From NCBI GenBank assembly GCA_016716225.1, contig JADJWT010000001.1, positions 1,994,501 to 2,058,500 on the forward strand: a DNA stretch of 64,000 nucleotides, given 5' to 3'. The translations under genes and the position numbers were made by a program. The notes beneath the pieces are model-generated. The model searched no databases, had not been told where the DNA came from, and saw only the letters and a list, made by a program, of their open reading frames with translations. Positions 8,663 through 15,896 of this stretch are shown piece after piece. This DNA comes from Ignavibacteriota bacterium. GTDB lineage: Bacteria; Bacteroidota; Ignavibacteria; Ignavibacteriales; Melioribacteraceae. Every line of letters starts with the position of its first letter. Within the stretch, counting starts at the first letter, position 1.

Positions 8663-8837
8663 TTCTGCCTCCTCGTTTATATTCGCCTTTGTTATCTCTG
8701 AAAATTACTGTTTTCTCTGTAGTACTTCTGGGAGCTTCTCCTGGAGCGTAGATATTCCCTTTATCGTTAACTTCAATAATTTCTTCTTTTTCTTTTTGTT
8801 CTTCGAAAATTTTCTTGGTTTCATTTTCTGTCGGCAC
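8643..8837 (-). CDS. Short GG-containing protein, candidate ubiquitin-like tag
   Basis: 64 residues from GTG 8837, which is placed by AAAAGGAGG ending 5 bases upstream. The first 22 residues are charged and probably disordered. The rest (IIEVNDKGNIYAPGEAP...EKTVIFRDNKGEYKRGG) contains beta-strand-like stretches and ends KRGG plus a seven-residue tail, RNARNTS. A JAB peptidase could trim the tail to expose GG. It is the first gene of the E2-E1-JAB operon, the place where a ubiquitin-like protein is expected (BilA position). Against this, it is shorter than the usual 70-residue beta-grasp fold. Modifier status is inferred from context. Confidence 0.55.
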   Translation of the reverse strand: MPTENETKKIFEEQKEKEEIIEVNDKGNIYAPGEAPRSTTEKTVIFRDNKGEYKRGGRNARNTS

Positions 8838-9178
8838 ATTGCCTCCTTTTAATTTATTGAAAAATATTATTAGCTTTATCAAAACTTGATAAGAATAAGG
8901 AGAATATTTGCTATTTATTAAATCTCTTAAATAGCAGATCGAGTAGTATCCATAGTAGGTTTAGAGATTTATGCACGAAATGAAAAAAATAATTTGAATA
9001 TTGTCAAGGTAAATAAATATAAAATTAAATATTTTTTTTTATTTAAGCTTATCTTCTAATAAATTAAACTTGACTAATATTTAATTAATAAATTTTTTGT
9101 GATATTGAATTCAATCATTTAATTCTTGTTGTATATGAACCACAAAATATATAAATAAATATTCTTTACTCTCCAGTT
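8838..9178. other. Intergenic region between divergent transcription units
   Basis: This stretch of 341 AT-rich bases separates the leftward ubiquitin-like operon from the rightward small genes and must hold both promoters. I see no gene, tRNA or clear hairpin. A TATATAAATAAATA run at 9149-9162 lies just before the next gene and may be its promoter. Confidence 0.4.
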
Positions 9179-9367
9179 ATGACAACCAAAAACAAAACAT
9201 TAAAAAACAATGAAAATAATTTTCAAGATGAAGCAATGAAATTATTAAAAGAAGTAAATCAAAAATTAGATTACATAATAAAATTGTTAAGGGAAGAAGA
9301 ACTAAAATATCCATTTCATAATAACTATCAAGAATTCATTGAACATAACGATCATAAAAAATTATAG
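9179..9367 (+). CDS. Small helical protein, unknown
   Basis: 62 residues, with no strong ribosome binding site. The centre (DEAMKLLKEVNQKLDYIIKLLREEEL) has a leucine-based heptad pattern, suggesting a short coiled coil or amphipathic helix. It may be expressed from a leaderless-type start behind an AT-rich promoter. I do not recognise it. Confidence 0.45.
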   Translation: MTTKNKTLKNNENNFQDEAMKLLKEVNQKLDYIIKLLREEELKYPFHNNYQEFIEHNDHKKL

Positions 9368-9615
9368 GACACTCACAAATCAAACTCACATTCACAACAA
9401 CTAATTAAATTACAGCAGGCATATATCTCCATGATCAAAGAATCGGGATTGATAAAAGCTGCTGTAGTTTAATTATACCAACAGAAGTTTTCAATTAAAG
9501 AAAACAGTTATTTGGCCCGTTCCGGCTGAAATAAGCCCAAATACGACCAAATCCCCTAGATGAAAGACTGCAATCCTAATTCTCCAAAAAACTAAGAAAA
9601 TAATTCTAAAATATT

Positions 9616-9650
9616 TTGCAGACTCAATAATAAATCACTTGAGTCTGCAA
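9616..9650 (+). promoter_or_regulatory. Leader stem-loop, copy 1
   Basis: A perfect 12-bp stem (TTGCAGACTCAA at 9616-9627, TTGAGTCTGCAA at 9639-9650) encloses an 11-base loop. The GGAGG ribosome binding site (9659-9663) follows eight bases later. The same stem core, CAGACTCAA/TTGAGTCTG, occurs before the next two paralogous genes. Confidence 0.75.
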
Positions 9651-9671
9651 ACTTAAGCGGAGGAATAAAAA

Positions 9672-9926
9672 ATGAACTTAATCGAAAAACAAAATAATGG
9701 GACACTTTTCATAGACCCATCAAACAAAATAAAAACCGAATTAACGGAAAAAGAAGTAACTGAATTATTAACAAAATTAGATGAAGAAATTGAAAAGGAT
9801 TCTTCATTAAATCTCAATATGTGGTCATTAAATTTTAACAACAAAGAAATCTATGGATTACTGGATGCAAGAGCCGGACCAAACGAAGAAGATCTACTAA
9901 GAATAATCTTTTCCGAAGAATTCTGA
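9672..9926 (+). CDS. Hairpin-cassette protein, paralogue 1
   Basis: 84 residues. It is the first of three adjacent paralogues sharing the layout QNNGTLFI...LTEKEVTELLTKLDEEI...LNMWSLNFNNKEIYGLLDARAGPNEEDLLRIIFSEEF. The W.(L/V)..NN.EI.G.LD.RAGP..EDLL..(I/L)F core suggests a small alpha-beta fold. There is no signal peptide or catalytic motif. The ribosome binding site GGAGG is well placed, and the leader carries the repeated stem-loop. Function is unknown; co-duplication of gene and hairpin suggests that the structured leader matters for its control. Confidence 0.75.
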   Translation: MNLIEKQNNGTLFIDPSNKIKTELTEKEVTELLTKLDEEIEKDSSLNLNMWSLNFNNKEIYGLLDARAGPNEEDLLRIIFSEEF

Positions 9927-9961
9927 CCCGAAACACTAAACTCAAATAAATAAAATAATTC

Positions 9962-9995
9962 ATACAGACTCAATTAACATTACTTGAGTCTGTAT
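9962..9995 (+). promoter_or_regulatory. Leader stem-loop, copy 2
   Basis: ATACAGACTCAA (9962-9973) pairs perfectly with TTGAGTCTGTAT (9984-9995) across a 10-base loop. The outer pairs differ from copy 1 but remain complementary, so the stem is conserved as structure. CGGAGG follows nine bases later. Confidence 0.75.
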
Positions 9996-10015
9996 AAAAT
10001 AATCGGAGGTAAAAA

Positions 10016-10269
10016 ATGAACATATTAAAAAACAAAATGAAGGCTCGCTATGCATAGTAGCCACAAGAGCAGTAGCAGCAAAACTGACACCGGATGAAAT
10101 GCATGAAGCACTTCAAAAACTTGAAGTAAAAATGCAAAAACAAGATCCGCTTAACCCGGATCTTTGGACAGTATACGTCAACAACTATAAACTTTGGGGT
10201 ATACTTGACCATAGAGCCGGACCAACAGGAGAGGATTTGCTAACTGTATTATTCCCGGAAGATTATTAA
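10016..10269 (+). CDS. Hairpin-cassette protein, paralogue 2, frameshifted
   Basis: Read with one base added in the A run near 10027, the product is about 84 residues: MNIL, then QNEGSLCIVATRAV, a helical EMHEALQKLEVKM segment, and WTVYVNNYKLWGILDHRAGPTGEDLLTVLFPEDY. It matches paralogue 1 along its whole length. As written, a stop comes after 13 codons. The lesion is a single missing base in a homopolymer in an otherwise intact gene with a good GGAGG site, so an assembly error is as likely as a real mutation. Confidence 0.65.
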
Positions 10270-10285
10270 ATCTTCCATATTTTTT

Positions 10286-10320
10286 TTACAGCCTCAATCA
10301 CAAAGTACTTGAGTCTGTAA
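10286..10320 (+). promoter_or_regulatory. Leader stem-loop, copy 3
   Basis: TTACAGCCTCAA (10286-10297) pairs with TTGAGTCTGTAA (10309-10320) apart from one mismatch, around an 11-base loop. A GAGGTGG site follows four bases later. This copy is the least perfect of the three. Confidence 0.7.
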
Positions 10321-10335
10321 AACGAGGTGGAAAAG

Positions 10336-10611
10336 ATGGAAATGCAAGAAAATAATACACTAGGAAGACTATATGTTATATATTCAAGGAAAGTAGCTTC
10401 AATATTAAATCAAGAAGAAAAAAAACAATTATTGGAAATACTAATCGAGAAAATCAACAACGAAAATCCGCAAGATATGGAAACATGGACTGTTAAAGTT
10501 AATAAGCATGAAATTTGCGGAATTTTCGATAAAGATGATGTTAACTTTTCCGCCGATTCACTAACTGTAGTATTCCTTAACGAATTCGAAAACCCTAAAT
10601 TTTACATTTAA
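10336..10611 (+). CDS. Hairpin-cassette protein, paralogue 3
   Basis: 91 residues from ATG 10336, which is chosen because GAGGTGG ends five bases before it; GTG 10327 lies within that site. It keeps the family plan (ENNTLGRLYV, EEKKQLLEILIEKI, METWTVKVNKHEICGIFDKDD, SLTVVFLNEFE) but has lost the RAGP motif, so it is the most divergent copy. Function is unknown. The trio looks like tandem duplication with drift. Confidence 0.7.
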   Translation: MEMQENNTLGRLYVIYSRKVASILNQEEKKQLLEILIEKINNENPQDMETWTVKVNKHEICGIFDKDDVNFSADSLTVVFLNEFENPKFYI

Positions 10612-10672
10612 CAATTTTGGAGATCAAGCATCAAAACTTGACAGTTGTTTAGCCTTATAGTAGTTTATAAGT

Positions 10673-10897
10673 ATGAAAAATACTTCAATGAACATCATAC
10701 CCACAATAGCAGAAATTCAAAAAGCCGCTAATAAAAACCTCATATTAAAATTCTCAACCTTTGCAAAGTTAAAAAACATCAACAGAAACATGGTTTATCA
10801 ATTAAGAGATTCAAACTCAATTGATACCATAAAAATTGACAAAGTTGAATTCGTAATAATGAACGATAAAGCAAAGAAATACCAAAAATCCAAATAA
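10673..10897 (+). CDS. Small HTH-like protein
   Basis: 74 residues. TIAEIQKAANKNLILKFSTFAKLKNINRNMVYQLRDSNSIDTIKI has the look of a small DNA-binding or MerR/excisionase-like fold, with a helix-turn-helix around LKNINRNMVYQLRD. A TTGACA at 10638-10643, with TAGTTT 17 bases later, ends six bases before the ATG. The transcript would therefore be nearly leaderless, or the second ATG at 10688 is used. It may regulate the neighbouring element genes. Confidence 0.5.
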   Translation: MKNTSMNIIPTIAEIQKAANKNLILKFSTFAKLKNINRNMVYQLRDSNSIDTIKIDKVEFVIMNDKAKKYQKSK

Positions 10898-11033
10898 CAT
10901 CAAACCCTCAAATTAAAACCAATCACAAAATAAAATAGTATCGGAAATTACTATAATAGGAAGATTGTGACCAACTGCTAAACAACTGCAAAGGAAAAGT
11001 TTGATCTCCTCAAAAAAAAAGGAGACCAAAATA

Positions 11034-12251
11034 ATGCAGCACCAAATCAAAGAACAAATTTGCCAGTGTAATGACGGCAAATACAGACTAAAATCCAACT
11101 GCACCGAATTTAACGATGAATGGTATGAAACTTATTACCTAAACGAACAAACAATAGTTTTTAACCATGAAAGATTTTGGATAGATGATTGTATCTACTC
11201 AGAATACTTAAACAAATACTTACCCGAAGATGAATTTTACGACTCTCACTATTATTGTAATGGATGTGATAGATACTATCACCAAAACGAAGAAAGTGAA
11301 CACGTATACGGCGGAACAAGTTATTGCAGTGAATGTTACTATCAAAACCACACATACTGCCATAATTGCCAAGAACCAATAACCAATGATGAATCATACT
11401 ATTCGGAAATCACAAACAACGATTATTGCGATAACTGCTACCACGATTTACACAGCTACTGCGAAAACTGCGGAGAAGATTACTGGAGTGACGACGGTTG
11501 TGACTGCGGTGTCGCAATACATAATTACTCATACAAACCCAACCCAATATTCTTCAACAGTCCAAAAGAGAAAAACAAATATTACATAGGCGTAGAACTT
11601 GAAACAGAATCCAAAGGAAACGACAGGCAAAAATGTGCACAAGAAGTATGTGATATTTCTGAACTATTCTACTTAAAAAACGACAGCAGTATTGATGACG
11701 GATTTGAAATAGTAACACACCCATTCAGTTTTGAATGGTTCAAAGAACATAAAAACATATTCAAAAGTCTACTGGAAACCCTAAGAAGTAATGGATATAG
11801 GTCATATAACACAACCACTTGCGGAATACATATTCACATATCCAAAAAATATTTATCCGGACTGGACATAGCTAAACTGCATTTATTCTTCTGCCAAAAT
11901 GAAGGATTTATAAAAACAATATCTCAAAGAAATCCAAACAACCTTGACCAATGGGGCAAGATAAAAAAAGACAAAAAAGCAATTTATGACCAAAGTAAAA
12001 AAAAGGGAGGAAGCGAAAGATACACCGCAATAAACCTTCAAAACCAACACACAATAGAATTTAGAATATTCAGAGGAACACTAAACGACTATTCATACTT
12101 CAAAAATATTGAATTCATAGCTGCAATATGCTCCTATGTGAAAACAACCTCACTACAACAACTAACATCAGAAACATTTTACAACTATGTAAAAAAAGAC
12201 AAAAACTTCAAAAACCTAACAAAATTCATGGAGTCAAAAAAATGTGCATAA
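11034..12251 (+). CDS. Amidoligase family protein with Cys-rich N-terminus
   Basis: About 405 residues from ATG 11034, which follows AAAGGAG (11019-11025). The N-terminal 150 residues hold repeated CxxC pairs (CNGCDRYY, CSECYYQ, CHNCQEP, CDNCYHD, CENCGED, CDCG), probably several zinc knuckles. The catalytic part shows YYIGVELETES, GFEIVTHPFSFEWF, TTCGIHIHISK and TIEFRIFRGT, the motifs of the Amidoligase_2 family of glutamine-synthetase-like COOH-NH2 ligases. These are predicted to form amide bonds on peptides or cell-surface groups. It overlaps the following glutamine amidotransferase gene by 10 bases. That pairing is known for this family in phages and mobile elements and suggests that ammonia or an amino group is supplied to the ligase. 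Confidence 0.8.
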   Translation: MQHQIKEQICQCNDGKYRLKSNCTEFNDEWYETYYLNEQTIVFNHERFWIDDCIYSEYLNKYLPEDEFYDSHYYCNGCDRYYHQNEESEHVYGGTSYCSECYYQNHTYCHNCQEPITNDESYYSEITNNDYCDNCYHDLHSYCENCGEDYWSDDGCDCGVAIHNYSYKPNPIFFNSPKEKNKYYIGVELETESKGNDRQKCAQEVCDISELFYLKNDSSIDDGFEIVTHPFSFEWFKEHKNIFKSLLETLRSNGYRSYNTTTCGIHIHISKKYLSGLDIAKLHLFFCQNEGFIKTISQRNPNNLDQWGKIKKDKKAIYDQSKKKGGSERYTAINLQNQHTIEFRIFRGTLNDYSYFKNIEFIAAICSYVKTTSLQQLTSETFYNYVKKDKNFKNLTKFMESKKCA

Positions 12252-12943
12252 TAATATTAAACACAAAAGAACACTTAACAAAAGAACTGTTAAATGAATG
12301 CTGGCAAACCAACAGCGACGGAGCCGGAATAATGTACGCAATAGATGGAAAAATAAACATCTTCAAAGAACTGAAAAATTTCAATACGTTTTATGAATAT
12401 TACTCAACACTAAGAAAGGAATTTAAGAAAACAAAAATTGCACTTCACTTCAGAATAGCAACATCCGGAAACATAGATCTTTATAATATTCATCCGTTTT
12501 ATGTAAATGAAAATCTCGCATTCATGCACAACGGAATAATAAACATACTGCTACAGAAAAAATCCAAAATTAGCGACACAATAGCATTCAACCAAAAAAT
12601 ACTAAAACAACTACCGCAAAACTTCCTAAACAACCACGCATTAGTTGAACTTATTTCAAGGTACGCAGAAAGATCAAAACTACTATTTATGAACAACCAC
12701 GGCAAATACTGGATAATAAACGAACACCTTGGACATTGGGACAAAAAAGGTAACTGGTACAGCAATTACAATTACTGCGAACTGCCATTCCTAAAACAAC
12801 AAAACATAACTTGGACACACGATCTACTCGACTACGAATTTTGCCAATACTGCGGAATAGAATTACTTGAAGAAAGGGAAGTGGTAAATGAAACTTGCTA
12901 CGGGTGCATGCAAAAATTTGCAACTGAAATAGGGATATTTTAA
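12242..12943 (+). CDS. Class II glutamine amidotransferase-like protein
   Basis: 233 residues from ATG 12242. The start is fixed by the family: the second residue is the catalytic Cys (MCIIILNTKE), which must be exposed at the N-terminus after Met removal. The motifs NSDGAGIMYA, ALHFRIATSG, IHPFYVNENLAFMHNGII follow the Ntn glutaminase fold. The C-terminal part has a CxxC pair (CQYCGIELLEE, CYGCMQKF) likely to bind zinc. It shares a reading overlap with the amidoligase and probably supplies ammonia or hydrolyses the amide product. The longer frame from 12128 would bury the catalytic Cys and is rejected. Confidence 0.82.
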   Translation: MCIIILNTKEHLTKELLNECWQTNSDGAGIMYAIDGKINIFKELKNFNTFYEYYSTLRKEFKKTKIALHFRIATSGNIDLYNIHPFYVNENLAFMHNGIINILLQKKSKISDTIAFNQKILKQLPQNFLNNHALVELISRYAERSKLLFMNNHGKYWIINEHLGHWDKKGNWYSNYNYCELPFLKQQNITWTHDLLDYEFCQYCGIELLEEREVVNETCYGCMQKFATEIGIF

Positions 12944-13074
12944 TAACTATGTTTTAAAGTAAATTCAGGAACAGAGTCTTGTTAAGATCTGTTCTTTATT
13001 AAAATAGAAATTGTGAATTAAAATAAAAAAGATTTTTTAGAATTTTCAATCATAATTTATGATTGAACAAGAGA

Positions 13075-13939
13075 GTGTAAAGTTTTTGTGTAAATAGAAA
13101 AATGAGATATTAAAATCAAGAAATCTTTCCTTAAAATGAACAGAAAAATTTGACAAAATAATAGCCCAGTTTTGAAATGGTAGTGTCCATTTTTTAGATA
13201 AATCTCTATAAGCAAGATAAAGCATTTTTTTAAGAACATCATTGTTTGGAAAAAGAGCTCTGTTTTTAGTTACTTTTCTAATCCGTTAGCTAACGGATGC
13301 CATTGTTCTGAAATAACAACTATTTTATCTGTAATATTTGAAACCAGAGTATGACTAATATCAATACCATATAACTCTGTTATATGAGATTGTATATCTC
13401 GAATTGTCATTCCTTTTGCGTACATAGAAATGATTTTATTCTCAATTGGTCCAATTGTTTTTTCATACTTTTATTACAATTATTGGATCAAATTCACCAC
13501 TACGATCACTAGGAACAGAAATCTCAATTTCGCCGTTATCGTTCTTTAGAGATTAATGTGTTTTACCCTTTCTGGAGTTATAGTCGTTTTTACCAGCTGG
13601 TGAATATTTTTCATATCCTAAGTGTTCGGTTAATTCATTTTAGAGCATTTGTTCTAAGGATTGGGCTATAATTTTTTTTATTGCACCATCTTTGCCCATC
13701 AGACCATCATATGTTTTTGCTTTTGTAAGATCGCCTTTAATTGCTCAATCATTTTTTCGGTGAGCCTGCCTGCGGTAGACAGATTTCAATTTGTAATCTC
13801 CTTTTGGATTATGATATTAAATTAGTAATAATTTTTGAACAATTAAATGCTGTTTTGCTACAGTTTACCCCGCAATAGCGTTGTTCAACAGCATAAAATT
13901 AAGCTTCTTTATTAACCATTTACACAAATCTTTTTACAC
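13075..13939 (-). mobile_element. IS256-type remnant, internally deleted (copy 1)
   Basis: Terminal inverted repeats GTGTAAAGTTTTTGTGTAAAT (13075 on) and its partner ending near 13939 match the ends of copy 2 at 55.5 kb. On the minus strand it keeps the transposase start region (AAAGGAGATTACAAATTG, then EKMIEQL), the middle (EIEISVPSDRSGEFDP..., MTIRDIQ) and the C-terminus (KKMLYLAYRDLSKKWT). About 600 bp of the catalytic region is missing at 13281-13298, where an 18-bp palindrome now sits. Many stops and shifts make it inactive. Confidence 0.8.
13281..13298. repeat. 18-bp perfect palindrome in IS copy 1
   Basis: ATCCGTTAGCTAACGGAT lies exactly at the deletion join of the transposase remnant. 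The same 18 bases occur at 55899-55916 in copy 2, at a different place in the transposase gene. A short palindromic sequence at two unrelated sites suggests a mobile or templated mini-repeat. Confidence 0.85.
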
Positions 13940-13967
13940 TACTAAAAAACTGTTAATAATTTAAAAA

Positions 13968-14885
13968 CTATTTAATAAGATATTCTTTCAATTTTGCATA
14001 TGCAATTTGATGTTTTTGTTTACTCATTTTTTCTAGATTCAATAGTTTCCATTTAACAGAAGGATATTGATCAAGATTTTTTATTCCGGATAATCCCCAA
14101 TCCGGTTTTATATTCTTAAACGATAGGATAAACTCTTTTTGTTCTTCCGTTAATTTATTTTTAATATCAGTAATTAAATTTTTTCTAATATTAAGTAAAT
14201 CTTCAAGAGAAACAATCACACTTGTCATTCCGATAAACTCGTTCTCATAAATTTGTTTTATTTCAATGAGATTTGGATTTAATACTTCCACCATTGGTCT
14301 ATCGTGACTAATTAAATAAAAGATAAATGCAGTTATAATATCTTTGGTTATTCCTTCAATGCCAAATAAGAGTTTTATGTCAAATAAATCTCTAGGATGC
14401 TGCCTATCAAGAGCTGCACAAATCTTTCCTCCATATAAGTCAGCTAAAGATAAGCATTTTGCAGTGAGCGATAATTCGAATTCATCTTTTGCATTTTTGC
14501 ATAAACTTAATTCTTTTGGATCAAAGACACTACCCCGAATAACTGTATTTGGTTCTATCTTTATTGTTGTTCCATTTTTATTTACAACAATTCCTCTAAT
14601 AAATTTTGTACCGGATAAATATTTTTTTTGAATTGCAATTTCTGGAAATTGTCTCCCAATTAAATTACACACTTCATCTAGCCTTTTAGTAATATCTGCA
14701 AGTGATTCATCTCTAGATTTTAATTCTAAATATGTCAAATCGATATCTACAGATAATCTTGGAAGGTTTCTCACAAAAAAATTAATTGCAGTACCACCCT
14801 TAAGTGCAAATACTTTATGTTGATTTATAATTGGAAGAACTTGTAATAATAGTTCAGCCTGATTAAAATATTGAGTTTTGTTCAT
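13968..14885 (-). CDS. abiEii: AbiEii/AbiGii-type nucleotidyltransferase toxin
   Basis: 305 residues. The DNA polymerase beta-like nucleotidyltransferase signature is complete: FALKGGTAINFF near residues 26-37 and SVDIDLTYLE with D47 and D49. A conserved DLYGGKICAALDRQHPRDLFDIKLL segment follows, as in AbiEii and MenT-like toxins. Such toxins block growth by modifying tRNA or another nucleotide substrate, and act in phage defence as type IV or related toxin-antitoxin systems. It overlaps its antitoxin gene by 23 bases. The length is normal and no residue is missing, so it is likely functional. Confidence 0.9.
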   Translation of the reverse strand: MNKTQYFNQAELLLQVLPIINQHKVFALKGGTAINFFVRNLPRLSVDIDLTYLELKSRDESLADITKRLDEVCNLIGRQFPEIAIQKKYLSGTKFIRGIVVNKNGTTIKIEPNTVIRGSVFDPKELSLCKNAKDEFELSLTAKCLSLADLYGGKICAALDRQHPRDLFDIKLLFGIEGITKDIITAFIFYLISHDRPMVEVLNPNLIEIKQIYENEFIGMTSVIVSLEDLLNIRKNLITDIKNKLTEEQKEFILSFKNIKPDWGLSGIKNLDQYPSVKWKLLNLEKMSKQKHQIAYAKLKEYLIK

Positions 14886-15633
14886 ACTCTTTTGGTACTG
14901 TTATTTGATATTTTTTATCTAATGAACCGTCTTTTACAATGCTTATTTTACCTTTCCCAAAATCTACTTTCTCCAAATTAAGTTCTTTTATCCATGCATG
15001 ATTATTTTTTTCTGCCATCCACATAAATATTCTTTTTACTTTAAATGAATCAACTTTTTGTAGTAATTGTTGAACTAGATCTGGACGGAGAGTTGTCAAA
15101 TTTTCCATTATCAACATAACTTCATTAAATGATTGTTCAGAAGGTATAGAATATATCATTTCCATTGCAGCCAATTCCGCGGCTGATATTTTTATTTCAA
15201 AATTTCCCGCATTGTGATTAGTGAAAAAGTTTTTTTCATTATAGGGAAATACTTCTGTTTTCTTTAATACAATTCCTTGAAAATTTTTTAATACTAAGCT
15301 GTAGCTTTCATCTCTTTTTCCAAAAAAGTATTTGTCAGCTTCTCGAGCAAAATGTCCAAAACCTTTCAACTCCAATGCTGTTCTCGCACCGGCATGTATT
15401 GTTGTTTCTGTTTTATTCTGTATTCCATACAAAACTCCCATCCAGGTTATTTTATCTTCAGACAATTTATAAACTCCGCGGGAATATAGTTCAATCCAAC
15501 CAGAATTTGAATACATTTTTAGTAACTGTGGAGAATAGCCTAATCTTTTCAGTTCTGTAACAGTTTTTATTGTACCGCGGGGCCAACTTTTTATAAGTTG
15601 GTTAGTTTTTGTTGTTTTTCGTATATGATTCAT
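14863..15633 (-). CDS. abiEi: AbiEi-type antitoxin/transcriptional regulator
   Basis: 256 residues. An N-terminal winged helix (GTIKTVTELKRLGYSPQLLKMYSNSGWIELYSRGVYKL) is followed by the AbiEi core (TTIHAGARTALELKGFGHFA, then AAELAAMEMIYSIPSEQSF). The antitoxin represses the pair and neutralises the nucleotidyltransferase encoded by the overlapping downstream gene. There is no other gene in the unit. An AT-rich region with tandem ATATATA (15680-15700) precedes it and probably carries the autoregulated promoter. Confidence 0.88.
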   Translation of the reverse strand: MNHIRKTTKTNQLIKSWPRGTIKTVTELKRLGYSPQLLKMYSNSGWIELYSRGVYKLSEDKITWMGVLYGIQNKTETTIHAGARTALELKGFGHFAREADKYFFGKRDESYSLVLKNFQGIVLKKTEVFPYNEKNFFTNHNAGNFEIKISAAELAAMEMIYSIPSEQSFNEVMLIMENLTTLRPDLVQQLLQKVDSFKVKRIFMWMAEKNNHAWIKELNLEKVDFGKGKISIVKDGSLDKKYQITVPKEYEQNSIF

Positions 15634-15778
15634 ATATCATTATCTACATTTTTTAACCAAAGTTAATATTTGTTGAATTATGTATATAATATATATACGA
15701 AAATTAATATTTAATAACTAATAAATTTTCAAGAATTGTAATAATGTGAGTTTTAATCCGCATCGTTTTGGATTATTG

Positions 15779-15866
15779 GCATTTAGATTAAGTAATTAGG
15801 CATGGATACATCTCCAAATTGGAATTGGCGGGTTATGGTGTTGGAAGGAGTTGTGAGAAAATACTA
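15779..15866. repeat. About 88-bp imperfect direct repeat, left copy
   Basis: It shares GCATTTAG.TTAA, then GGA.AC..TCTCCAAATTGGAATTGG, then GTTGGAAGGAG and GAGAAAAT with 19163-19249. The two copies flank the FG-GAP gene in the same orientation. The middle contains short internal symmetry (CCAAATTGGAATTGG). It could be a scar of insertion or recombination, or a fragment of a degraded coding sequence (TSPNWNW is readable in both copies). Confidence 0.7.
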
Positions 15867-15896
15867 AAAAATGTTTAAAATAATTAGTATAAATAC

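Noticed and set aside
9140..9170. Archaeal-type TATA box before the 62-residue gene
   Set aside because: The region is uniformly AT-rich and the window is bacterial by sigma54 activator, secretion signals and ribosome binding sites.
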